64,000 bases of DNA from an uncultured Acetatifactor sp. (GTDB taxonomy: Bacteria; Bacillota; Clostridia; Lachnospirales; Lachnospiraceae): assembly GCA_910577235.1 (NCBI GenBank), contig CAJTMX010000021.1:5042-69041 (forward strand), read 5' to 3'. The position numbers were made by a program, and so were the translations under genes. This document shows positions 16,475 to 24,934 of this stretch, piece by piece. Position 1 is the stretch's first letter. Each line of letters opens with the position of its first letter. The notes under the pieces are model-generated. The model had not been told where the DNA came from and ran no database searches. It saw only the letters and a program-made list of their open reading frames with translations.

Positions 16475-19400
16475 CTACTTGATAAAGTCGTTCTCCCGCA
16501 GAATGATCATGTCTTCCTCATCATAGCGCTTTGCCAGCAGAATATCCACAAAATGTCCTATGGATTTCCGGTCCGCATGGCGGATCGCCTCGTCCAGGAT
16601 CTCTTTCACATCCATGACGGTCACTGCGTGATCGCTGGTCTGCATCTCCGCAATCCTGGTATGCAGCGCCAGTATTCCCAGTTCGTCGATGGAGTATTCC
16701 TTTTCTTTGGCGTACTTTTTACCGAATGCCACCAGGGAATCGTTACTCAGAGCCTCCATGTCCATACGGGCGTTGAAACACTCCGTCAGCTTGGTATATA
16801 CTCTCAGGAACTTGTTCATTGCTTTCCGGGTATCTTCGATGATAACGATCAGCCCGTACTTTTCCTGCTGTAGAGCCTTGTACAGCGCGTCCACCGCATC
16901 TTTATTCATGTCGGAGACTTTCTGGATGATCAACGCCCCGTTTGCCAAACCGTCCAGCGTCTGTACAATGTCCCTCTGATTCAAGGAACTGCCGGAAATC
17001 TTCGCGATCCTCCCGGAAAAATTGCTGTCCGTCATCTGCACTTCCCGAATCATGTTTTTCGCCAGTTTCAGCGTGTCCATACCCTCGTCGCCGGTGATCA
17101 CCACATTGCCTGTAAAGGAGGCCATACTGATAGAATCAATGGCGTTGATCAGCATTTCTCTGGAGGATTTGCTCTGGATAAAGGAACCAAAGAGTTCTTT
17201 CTCCTCTCTGGTCAGCGCCCGCACTCTGGGTTTTTCTCTAAGCGGCTGAGAATCCTGCTCCGAAAGATTCTCACTTTCCCCAGCAGAATCCTCTTCCCCA
17301 ATAGGCCGGTTCTCAACCTCCTCCGGTACCTCCACCCCGTCCTCTTCGGATGGATATTCCCCTTCACCCGGGTTTTCCTCTCCGCCTAAATCCCCTTCTT
17401 CGGTGGCATACTCCTCCTCGCCTAAAGCCTCTTCTCCGGCAGCATACTCCTCTTCGCTAAAAGCCTCTTCCCCGGTGGCATACTCCTCCTCGCCTAAAAC
17501 CTCTTCTCCGGCAGCATACTCCTCTTCGCTAAAAGCCTCTTCTTCGGCGGCATACTCCTCTTCGCCTAAAGCCTCTTCTCCGGCAGCATACTCCTCTTCA
17601 CCTAAAGCCTCTTCTCCGGCAGCATACTCCTCTTCGCTAAAAGCCTCTTCTCCGGCGGCATACTCCTCCTCGCCTAAGGTCTCTTCCCCGGCAACATACT
17701 CCTCTTCGCCTAAAGCCTCTTCCCCCGCAACGTACTCCTCTTCGCTAAAAGCCTCTTCTCCGGCGGCATACTCCTCCTCGCCTAAGGTCTCTTCCCCGGC
17801 GGCATACTCCTCTTCACCTAAAGATTCTTCCCCCGCAACATACTCCTCTTCACTCAAAGCATTTTCTCCGGGAACCTCCTCCATGAGTTGCAGCTCTTCG
17901 GCGATCATATCCGGCGCTACACCCTGCTCCAACTGCTCCAGAAGTCCGTCTCTGATGGACTCCTCAAAGGCGGTGAACATGGGACCTGTCTGCCTTAACA
18001 CTTTCTGGTGGATCGCCTCTTTGCGCCTCTCCTCATTGTCCCGTTTCATGCGTTCCCACTCAGCCAGAATGTCCTCTATTCGCATCTGTCCTGTGATCTG
18101 TTTCTCCACTTTCTCGGATTCCGGCACCACCAAACTGATCTGCCCGTCGGACTCCATGGACAGTACGCCTGCCATCTCCTTGGGTGGCTCTATTCCCATA
18201 TTCTGCATTCTAAGCTGTTCCATGACAATGGCCGCCGTCTGATCCTCAAGCGGCGCGGCGGGCTCCCCGCCGGGGGCCTGCTCCTCCGCCGGTTCCTTTT
18301 CCGCAGTCACTTTTGCTGATTTCCCGGTAGATTCATCTGTAGATTCGTCTACCGCTCCTCTTTCAAGTATCTTTGACGTTTGTCTGCCCGTTTGCCTGTC
18401 ATCTGTCTCCGCCCGTTCTTCCTGGGCAAAGACTTCCTCCTCCGTAAGTATCTCCTGACACGGCTGTGACAAATCGTTGGTTCCCACAGATCCTATTTCT
18501 CCGGTGGTGCCAAAGAAAACCTCCGTTTCCGTCTGCTCCTCCGCCGGTTGCTCTATATATTCTTCTGCAGCGGGTTTAACAGGTTCCTCTGACCCCGCAT
18601 CCCACTCTTCACTGTCCTCCTCAATCATGGGCGCTATGATACTGCGGGTGATGGCGTCCCCGGGTTCCTCATCCTCCTCGAGCACTTCCCGCAAGCCCTC
18701 CGCCAGCTCCTTTTGCAGATTGATGGTATTATACTGTCCCACATCCATGGTCTTGACCTGGATCTCTATCTCCTCCGAGGGAATCCTGATCGTGGGAGCA
18801 CGCAGCAGGTCTGCAGGCTGTGCCGCCTCCTGAGCCTGTTCCGAAACGCTCTGCGGTTCCGGCTCCGCGTCATAGTCCGTTTCGGGATAATACTCCTGTC
18901 CCCGTGCGTCCTCATAGACAGGCTCCTGTTCCTGATAGTAGGCCTCCGAACCCTCGCTGAAAGGCTCCGGCTCAAAGCGGCTGTCATATCTTCCCTGCTG
19001 TTCGGAACTCAGCGGCTGGTGGAGCATCTTCAGCTCCATGGCCTTTACCACATATTTTCCCTCTCCGAACCACAGGATCAGCTCGTCGCACTCTTCGATA
19101 CATTTGGTGGCCAAACCCACTCTGTGATACAGATAAGCCAGTTCATAAGCCCATTTTTCCCGATAATCCTTGGCTTTCAATTCCTCCAGTACCGCAATGC
19201 GTTCCTCCAGGCTGACGTCCTGCGCCTGGTAGAGCTTGTATTGCAGAATATAGCGCCCTGTATCCTTGGGCGCGATCTGCACAAACTCCTTATAATATTC
19301 TATCGCTATTACATATTCTTCCAGTTTAATAGAGAGTTCACAAAGAGAATAAACTATGGTACGCCCGCCCGGGTGGCGGTCATAGGCCAACAGCAGAATA

Positions 19401-19600
19401 TCGCGGCTGTCCTCATATCTGCGGTTAATCTTATAGAGATCGCTGATCGTACACAGCATCATCACACTCTTAACACGGCGCCAGTCGATACTGTCCGCAA
19501 TCTCCGCTGCCTGCTGGTATTCTCCCTGGGCGATCAACACCTTTATTTCATCTGCTTTTATTTTATATTCATTTTTATCCAAAGTTGTCCGCTCCCTCAT
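16475..19600 (-). CDS. TPR - acidic tandem repeat - AAA-like protein
   Basis: About 1041 residues in three parts. Residues 1-190 are helical TPR-like repeats (GEYQQAAEIADSI, YVIAIEYYKEFVQIAP). A long Glu-rich region follows, including thirteen 12-residue repeats of the form ExLGEEEYAAGE. The last 260 residues resemble an AAA ATPase related to SpoVK/CbbX, but the P-loop reads GDEGMDTLK rather than GxxGxGKT, so ATP hydrolysis is doubtful. No membrane segment is visible. Start choices are ATG at 19600 or TTG at 19582, the latter with GAGGGAG well spaced. Function unknown; a cytoplasmic scaffold is a guess. Confidence 0.7.
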   Translation of the reverse strand: MRERTTLDKNEYKIKADEIKVLIAQGEYQQAAEIADSIDWRRVKSVMMLCTISDLYKINRRYEDSRDILLLAYDRHPGGRTIVYSLCELSIKLEEYVIAIEYYKEFVQIAPKDTGRYILQYKLYQAQDVSLEERIAVLEELKAKDYREKWAYELAYLYHRVGLATKCIEECDELILWFGEGKYVVKAMELKMLHQPLSSEQQGRYDSRFEPEPFSEGSEAYYQEQEPVYEDARGQEYYPETDYDAEPEPQSVSEQAQEAAQPADLLRAPTIRIPSEEIEIQVKTMDVGQYNTINLQKELAEGLREVLEEDEEPGDAITRSIIAPMIEEDSEEWDAGSEEPVKPAAEEYIEQPAEEQTETEVFFGTTGEIGSVGTNDLSQPCQEILTEEEVFAQEERAETDDRQTGRQTSKILERGAVDESTDESTGKSAKVTAEKEPAEEQAPGGEPAAPLEDQTAAIVMEQLRMQNMGIEPPKEMAGVLSMESDGQISLVVPESEKVEKQITGQMRIEDILAEWERMKRDNEERRKEAIHQKVLRQTGPMFTAFEESIRDGLLEQLEQGVAPDMIAEELQLMEEVPGENALSEEEYVAGEESLGEEEYAAGEETLGEEEYAAGEEAFSEEEYVAGEEALGEEEYVAGEETLGEEEYAAGEEAFSEEEYAAGEEALGEEEYAAGEEALGEEEYAAEEEAFSEEEYAAGEEVLGEEEYATGEEAFSEEEYAAGEEALGEEEYATEEGDLGGEENPGEGEYPSEEDGVEVPEEVENRPIGEEDSAGESENLSEQDSQPLREKPRVRALTREEKELFGSFIQSKSSREMLINAIDSISMASFTGNVVITGDEGMDTLKLAKNMIREVQMTDSNFSGRIAKISGSSLNQRDIVQTLDGLANGALIIQKVSDMNKDAVDALYKALQQEKYGLIVIIEDTRKAMNKFLRVYTKLTECFNARMDMEALSNDSLVAFGKKYAKEKEYSIDELGILALHTRIAEMQTSDHAVTVMDVKEILDEAIRHADRKSIGHFVDILLAKRYDEEDMIILRENDFIK
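17398..17867 (-). repeat. Thirteen 36-bp in-frame tandem repeats
   Basis: The repeat encodes 12 residues, ExLGEEEYAAGE. Units alternate between an AFSEEEY type and ALG/TLG/VLG types, giving an approximate 108-bp higher-order period. The reading frame is preserved throughout, with mostly synonymous or Ala/Val/Thr changes. Confidence 0.9.
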
Positions 19601-19773
19601 CCACAACTCAAAGCGTCCGATTACAGTCCATCCTCCGGAGCCTCATTAAAATAAACAGTCATGATAAGTGTATCATAGTGATTGGAGTATGTCAAAATTA
19701 AATGTGGAAAAAAGGAGAAAAAATACAAGATATTGTGCCGGGTCCCGGGATGTGTCGACTATATATCGTCTTT

Positions 19774-20643
19774 TTACGAAATTGCATTTCCTCTCTTAAG
19801 CAGATTGCTGAGCGCGGCAAACTGCTTAAGCGTAAGCGTCTCTCCCCGGGTAGTCGCCGGCAATCCCATCTCCTGCAGCGCGGCTGTCACCTGTTCTCTG
19901 GGGATTCCCATGCCGTTGGACAGCCCGTTTGCCAGAGTCTTGCGGCGCTGGTTAAAAGAGGCGCGTATCAGCGCGAACAGGTATTTTTCATCCTGCGCCC
20001 TTACCGGCGGTTCCTGATAGATGGTCAGCCGGACCACCGCGCTGTCCACCCCAGGTCTGGGCATAAAACAGTTGGACGGCACATGCGCCACTATCTCCGG
20101 TCTGGCATAATACTGCACTGCCAGAGACAGCGCCCCGTAGTCCTTGGTGCCGGGTCCCACCTGCATCCTGTCCGCCACCTCTTTCTGCACCATGATCGTG
20201 ATGCTGTGCAGCGGTACATGATTTTCCAGCAGGCTCATGACTATGGGAGTGGTGATATAGTAGGGGAGATTTGCCACCACTTTGATGGGTCTGCCCTGAT
20301 TGCGCTCTCTGACGATCTGCCCCACATCCACTTTCATGATATCCTCATTCAGTATCGTCACATTGTCGTAGGCAGACAGCGTATCCCGCAGGATCGGTAT
20401 CAGCGCCCTGTCGATCTCCACCGCCACCACCTCTCTTGCCCTTTCCGCCAGATACTGGGTCATGGTGCCGATGCCCGGCCCGATTTCCAGTACGCAGTCG
20501 TCATCGGTTATCCGGGCCGCGTCCACGATCTTCTCCAGTACATGAGGATCGATGAGAAAATTCTGCCCGAATTTTTTTTGAAACACAAAATTATATTTTT
20601 GCAACACCGCTATGGTGTTTTGGGGAATACCCAGATCAGCCAT
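19774..20643 (-). CDS. rsmA: 16S rRNA dimethyladenosine transferase
   Basis: A 289-residue KsgA/RsmA protein that dimethylates two adjacent adenines in the 3' hairpin of 16S rRNA during 30S maturation. The SAM-binding motif LEIGPGIGTMT follows the conserved KKFGQNFLID, and the catalytic NLPYYITTPI motif is intact. The length is normal. It lies between the TPR/AAA-like gene and a repeat fragment, and is probably transcribed on its own or with the downstream gene. Confidence 0.95.
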   Translation of the reverse strand: MADLGIPQNTIAVLQKYNFVFQKKFGQNFLIDPHVLEKIVDAARITDDDCVLEIGPGIGTMTQYLAERAREVVAVEIDRALIPILRDTLSAYDNVTILNEDIMKVDVGQIVRERNQGRPIKVVANLPYYITTPIVMSLLENHVPLHSITIMVQKEVADRMQVGPGTKDYGALSLAVQYYARPEIVAHVPSNCFMPRPGVDSAVVRLTIYQEPPVRAQDEKYLFALIRASFNQRRKTLANGLSNGMGIPREQVTAALQEMGLPATTRGETLTLKQFAALSNLLKRGNAIS

Positions 20644-20675
20644 ATGTATATCCTTTCTCGCTACAATTAATTTTT

Positions 20676-20713
20676 GGCAATTGCGAAACTCCTTTTTGTG
20701 GAGCAGGGAGTGG
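20676..20713. repeat. Half-copy of the CAATTGCGAAA repeat
   Basis: GGCAATTGCGAAACTCC followed by TTTTGTGGAGCAGGGAGTGG matches the reverse complement of the right end of the element at 29202-29337. Only one end is recognisable here, in the gap between ksgA and the HAD gene. CTCC and GGAG can pair as a small hairpin. Confidence 0.6.
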
Positions 20714-20755
20714 TAAAATGCAAAACGTTCTCTGCCGGTTACGGGATCGTCTATC

Positions 20756-21406
20756 CTATTTATCCAGAAAACGCATCACTTCCAACAGGTCCCGGCAGAT
20801 CACAGCGCTCTTGTCCCGCATTTCCTGATCCGGCGGGATCAGGTCCGGCACCATCACGGGTATCATTCCCGCCGCATGAGCCGCTCTGATCCCATTGGGC
20901 GAATCCTCGATTGCCACGGTCTGGGTGGGGTCCACCTTCAGACTGTTGCAGGCCATAAGGTATATATCCGGCCGGGGTTTGGAATGTTCCACCATATCCC
21001 CGGTAGTCAGATTCATAAAATACTCCCGTATCCCGGCCCGATCCAGGAGATCTTCCACTGCGGGACGTGAAGTGGAGGAGGCAAGACCTATGAGATATCC
21101 GCCCTGCCGCAGATACGCCAGCAGCTCTTTTACACCCTTTTTGACAGGAGCGCCGTTTTGTTCTATATATCTGTGAAACCATGCCGACGCCTGTTTTCTG
21201 AACACCTCATAGTCGTAGGACTCTCCGTAAAACTCTCTGAACAGCGCTCTCGTGTCCGTCAGATTTCTGCCGATACAGCGAGGGAAAAATATCTCCATGT
21301 CCGGTATGCCTCTCTCACCGGCAATGGCTACCCAACTGTCCATACACAGTTTCTCCGTGTCAAACAGCACTCCGTCCATATCGAATATAACCGCTTTGAC
21401 TGCCAT
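20756..21406 (-). CDS. HAD-superfamily phosphatase / beta-phosphoglucomutase-like
   Basis: A 216-residue HAD subfamily IA protein with all four motifs: DMDGVLFDTE (nucleophile and acid Asp), the SST of motif II, Lys in SKPRPD, and EDSPNGI for motif IV. The alpha-helical cap follows motif I, as in beta-phosphoglucomutase and related sugar phosphatases. The substrate cannot be assigned from sequence. It lies 34 nt downstream of the DHHW protein gene and could share that transcript. Confidence 0.85.
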   Translation of the reverse strand: MAVKAVIFDMDGVLFDTEKLCMDSWVAIAGERGIPDMEIFFPRCIGRNLTDTRALFREFYGESYDYEVFRKQASAWFHRYIEQNGAPVKKGVKELLAYLRQGGYLIGLASSTSRPAVEDLLDRAGIREYFMNLTTGDMVEHSKPRPDIYLMACNSLKVDPTQTVAIEDSPNGIRAAHAAGMIPVMVPDLIPPDQEMRDKSAVICRDLLEVMRFLDK

Positions 21407-21440
21407 GTCGATCCTCCCCGCTCTATGATCCCGCCCGCCG

Positions 21441-22574
21441 TCAGCGATAGGAAAAATCCTCCAGAAAATGGATACAGTTGTACATTACCAGCACGCTTAC
21501 CCTGTTGTCCGTCACATACTTATCCATCAGGGAAAACAGGCTGCCGTTATAATACCGCAGGTCCAGCACATATATTTTTTCATAGTGGGGTGCCAGTATG
21601 GGTATCAGCGAATTGGCATAGGAATCTTTGATAATGAAAAGTTCCCTGCCCTCGGCATAATATGCCGTCTCGATCTCTATAAACCCGTGATTGTCGTCCA
21701 GGAAATAGCCGTATTGATTCTTGCCCTCCAGATAGGAAGGTTCGTAATAGCTGGTAGTCTCCCTGTTAAAATCATAGGTGATCTTTACCGCGCGTCTATT
21801 GGTCCGGGGGAATATCTGAATCTCATCACCCTCCATGGGCAGATTGATCCGGGAATGCAGTGTGCCCAAAAAACTGTCGGACACCGTTTCCAGATCCTGA
21901 GGATCATAATCCCTGGGCGGATAGCCCACCTTCAGAGCCCATTGCAGATAGGCATAATAGGCTCCCAATGTGGTCCAGTGATGATCCGTCCTGTAATAGA
22001 TATACTCCTCCCTGTGTTCCCGGAGAGTGGGAAACAGATCGATCACATGTTCCTCCCCTATCCGTCCCTTAATCTGTTCCATCAACCTGCTCTGGTCGTA
22101 GCTCACCGCGTAATCCGGAAGTTTTTCCGCCAGAATATTATCCGCCGTGGGTGCCAGCATAACCAGCGACTGGGGATAGCGCTGCGTCAGTTCCGCCAGC
22201 TGGCCCAGCCGCTTATCGATGAGTTCACCGTCATACTCCTGCGGCAGATGCTGCTCTATCAGATAACCGTCCGATGCCAGATAGACTCCCTTGATCACTT
22301 TTTTCTGCAGCGCGATATCCATTCTGGTCTTAAGCATTACCCATGTATCCCTGCTCACAAACTGATCGGTGGCATACGACTCATATTCCTTCTCAAAACT
22401 GCCGTCCAGAACCTTCTCCAGACTAAGCTCCGGGCGTTGCGCCAATATTCTGTTTTCCGTCTGTGAAAATAAGCGGTCCGCCTCTGCAATATCCACCACA
22501 GTGAATACCAGCAGTATCAGAGCAAACAGCGCTACCGTCATACCCGCATGCAGTTTGTCATTTTCCAGTTTCAT
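21441..22574 (-). CDS. DHHW-family (AlgX/AlgJ-like) exported protein
   Basis: A 377-residue protein with an N-terminal membrane anchor (about 13-33) and an SGNH-hydrolase-like extracellular domain. The motif YRTDHHWTTLGAYYAY gives the family its name, and IIKDSYANSLIP near residue 317 carries the second catalytic block. Such proteins work with MBOAT acyltransferases to move acetyl groups onto exported polysaccharide or cell wall. The MBOAT gene is 10 nt upstream, strongly supporting a two-component system. AGAGGT precedes the ATG. Confidence 0.85.
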   Translation of the reverse strand: MKLENDKLHAGMTVALFALILLVFTVVDIAEADRLFSQTENRILAQRPELSLEKVLDGSFEKEYESYATDQFVSRDTWVMLKTRMDIALQKKVIKGVYLASDGYLIEQHLPQEYDGELIDKRLGQLAELTQRYPQSLVMLAPTADNILAEKLPDYAVSYDQSRLMEQIKGRIGEEHVIDLFPTLREHREEYIYYRTDHHWTTLGAYYAYLQWALKVGYPPRDYDPQDLETVSDSFLGTLHSRINLPMEGDEIQIFPRTNRRAVKITYDFNRETTSYYEPSYLEGKNQYGYFLDDNHGFIEIETAYYAEGRELFIIKDSYANSLIPILAPHYEKIYVLDLRYYNGSLFSLMDKYVTDNRVSVLVMYNCIHFLEDFSYR

Positions 22575-22583
22575 GTTTACCTC

Positions 22584-23999
22584 TCAAAAACGAAAATACA
22601 AAAAAGGATTGTAAGATGCCTCCACGATATAGGCTACGGAGGCCAAAAGCAGCAACGCGGGAATCAGTTTTTCCAGCACCCGCCGTATTGCCACCGTCAC
22701 GCTGCCCGTGGCATGTAACAGCGCCTGAGTCAGCAGATGGATCAGCGGAGTGGCCGCCACTGCCGCAAACACCAACAACACACGATAATCCATCAGCAGG
22801 AACATAGTGGTGGAATCATACAGTCCCGCCGTTCCCTGTCCGAACATCACATACAGATAATCCAGAGCGCCCGTTCCGTTCTCTATGGCAAAGAACACCC
22901 AGCTGACCAGCACCACCAGCCAGGTATATATCCGTCCGAACATACCGGGCAATGCCTTAAATATCCGGCCCAGCACCAGCTTTTCCAAGATCAGCCACAG
23001 GGCGAACCACAGGCCCCAAAGCAGGAAATTCCACCCGGCCCCATGCCATATCCCGGTGAGCATCCACACGATCAGAATATTGAGCAGCTGTCTTGGCAGC
23101 CCTTTGCGGTTGCCTCCCAGCGGGATATACACATACTCTCTGAACCAACTGCTCAGCGAGATATGCCATCTGCGCCAGAAATCCGTAATGGATCTGGCCA
23201 CATAGGGATAATTGAAATTTTCCGGGAAACGGAATCCCAGTATCGCTCCCAGCCCGATAGCCATATCGGAATAACCCGAAAAATCGAAATATATCTGAAA
23301 AGCATAGGCCACCACTCCCAGCCAGGCTCCCAGCACCGTGATCTCAGCCGGACTTTTCCCCGATATCTCCGTCCACAAAAGACCCAGGTTGTTGGCAAGC
23401 AGCACCTTTTTGGCAAGACCGGTGATAAATCTGCAGCACCCATAACTGATAGCCATAATATCCGGCTTTCTCCGGTGCAGCTGCTCCTCCACGTCCCGGT
23501 ATTTGACGATGGGTCCTGCGATCAGCTGGGGAAACATGGTGACAAAGACTCCGAAATCCAATATATTTTTCTGTACCTTGGCCTCGCCGCGGTAACAGTC
23601 TATCGTATAGGACATGGTCTGAAAGGTGTAAAAGGAGATGCCGATGGGCAGCGGAAGATTCAGCAGAGGAATGCTGCTGCCGAACAGCTGATTTACAGTG
23701 CCGATCAGGAAATCGCTGTACTTAAAAAATCCCAATATCCCCAAGTTGATGATAATGGAGGAGATCAGCAGCCCTTTGGCCGCGTTTTTGCCCCTGTATA
23801 CCTCTATCAGCCGCCCATGCACATAGTCCGACAATGTGGAAAAAAGCATGAGCAGCACGTACACCGGTTCTCCCCAAGCATAGAAAAAAAGACTCCCCAA
23901 AAAGAGGATGATGTTTTTCACCCTCCGGGGAGACGCAAAATACAATAATAAAAAGATCGGCAGAAACCGAAATAAAAAGGTTATGCTGCTAAATACCAT
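22584..23999 (-). CDS. MBOAT-family O-acyltransferase (AlgI-like)
   Basis: A 471-residue polytopic membrane protein of the MBOAT family, with the catalytic His in the conserved GIWHGAGWNF motif and PxxxG-containing helices as in AlgI/DltB/PatA. It should pass acyl, probably acetyl, groups across the membrane to the DHHW partner encoded just downstream. No alginate or Dlt genes are nearby, so the acceptor polymer is unknown. A DUF4358 lipoprotein lies 69 nt upstream on the same strand, making a three-gene envelope-modification group. Confidence 0.9.
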   Translation of the reverse strand: MVFSSITFLFRFLPIFLLLYFASPRRVKNIILFLGSLFFYAWGEPVYVLLMLFSTLSDYVHGRLIEVYRGKNAAKGLLISSIIINLGILGFFKYSDFLIGTVNQLFGSSIPLLNLPLPIGISFYTFQTMSYTIDCYRGEAKVQKNILDFGVFVTMFPQLIAGPIVKYRDVEEQLHRRKPDIMAISYGCCRFITGLAKKVLLANNLGLLWTEISGKSPAEITVLGAWLGVVAYAFQIYFDFSGYSDMAIGLGAILGFRFPENFNYPYVARSITDFWRRWHISLSSWFREYVYIPLGGNRKGLPRQLLNILIVWMLTGIWHGAGWNFLLWGLWFALWLILEKLVLGRIFKALPGMFGRIYTWLVVLVSWVFFAIENGTGALDYLYVMFGQGTAGLYDSTTMFLLMDYRVLLVFAAVAATPLIHLLTQALLHATGSVTVAIRRVLEKLIPALLLLASVAYIVEASYNPFLYFRF

Positions 24000-24068
24000 A
24001 ATCTCTTCTCCGTGAACGCGCGGACCCGGCCTAAACCGGGCCGCGCGACATCACACTACAGCCAATAC

Positions 24069-24722
24069 TTATTGCTGAACAGCATTCTCAATGGCCTCCA
24101 GCGCCATCTGATTCTGCTCCTGACAATGGAGGATGGACTCCTCGTCCTCCAGATCCATGGTGTCCGCCCCCAGCTGTACAAAACATACATAGTCGCCTAT
24201 GACCTGAATCTGGGATGCCTGCACCTTACCCACATTCATGGGATACTGCAATGTATCGTTCACCTGCACATCGCGGTAGGCATTCAACACTCCTTCCACG
24301 GCTTCAGTCTGTCCCTCCGCTGCCTTCACAATCATGATCGTATCCACATTGGTGCTGATCATGGGCATTTCACCCCAAAAATCCACGTACATATCTGCGG
24401 TCAGGCCGTAGCCCTCCAGATACTCCGCCGGAATCTGGGTGTCCGGCCAGTAGTTTTCACCCATGGCATCCACCACTGCCTGCCGGATGGAACTCATCTC
24501 TTCGCTGATGCCATCCTGTCCCTCATCGGGCACCTGAGAGGAATCTTCCACCGTGTCCGTTTCCGGTTCGGTCTGGGATTCCGGGCTTGACTCGGTAGCG
24601 CTATCCGTTACAGACTCCTGTTGTCCGCTGTCCGTGGTGCTTTCCCCGTTTCCCTCGTTTCCGCAGCCAAAAAGGCTCAGAGTCAATGTCATCGTCAAAA
24701 ATAACACTGCCAGTTTTTTCAT
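24069..24722 (-). CDS. DUF4358 lipoprotein
   Basis: A 217-residue protein with a lipoprotein signal peptide (lipobox LFGC, Cys near residue 20), an acidic Ser/Thr/Glu linker to about residue 70, and a C-terminal globular domain with DTIMIVKAAEGQTEAVEGVL, typical of DUF4358. Function unknown; the family often lies beside MBOAT/DHHW genes in Lachnospiraceae, as here. The ATG at 24722 has AAAGGAG 6 nt upstream; a longer frame to 24749 lacks one. It probably sits on the outer face of the membrane. Confidence 0.8.
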   Translation of the reverse strand: MKKLAVLFLTMTLTLSLFGCGNEGNGESTTDSGQQESVTDSATESSPESQTEPETDTVEDSSQVPDEGQDGISEEMSSIRQAVVDAMGENYWPDTQIPAEYLEGYGLTADMYVDFWGEMPMISTNVDTIMIVKAAEGQTEAVEGVLNAYRDVQVNDTLQYPMNVGKVQASQIQVIGDYVCFVQLGADTMDLEDEESILHCQEQNQMALEAIENAVQQ

Positions 24723-24865
24723 AATACTCCTTTCTGCCACTAAGCGCAAGTGACATTAAAAAAATTATAGAATTACAATGCCATTAGTATACCCCTTTTT
24801 CCAGAAAATGTATCCTTAAAAATTCTTAATTTTTTATTCGGTAATATTGGTCCGAAATATTTTAC

Positions 24866-24894
24866 GTGACAACGCTGCCGATATCCTGTATACT
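24866..24894 (+). promoter_or_regulatory. Promoter of the ABC-F gene
   Basis: GTGACA, a 17-nt spacer and TATACT lie about 40 nt before the start codon on the plus strand. Both boxes match consensus at five of six bases. Confidence 0.7.
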
Positions 24895-24934
24895 TCCATA
24901 AGAAATTGTTAAGCGGAAAGGCACGGTTATAGTA

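Noticed and set aside
17398..17867. 36-bp tandem repeats looking like a CRISPR array
   Set aside because: The period is right but there are no spacers; the repeats are contiguous, in frame, and encode part of the protein at 16475-19600.
17403..18242. Ser/Pro-rich plus-strand ORF of 279 codons
   Set aside because: It is the antisense reading of the acidic repeat protein; low-complexity GAA/GAG codons read backwards as TTC/CTC, and there is no ribosome site.
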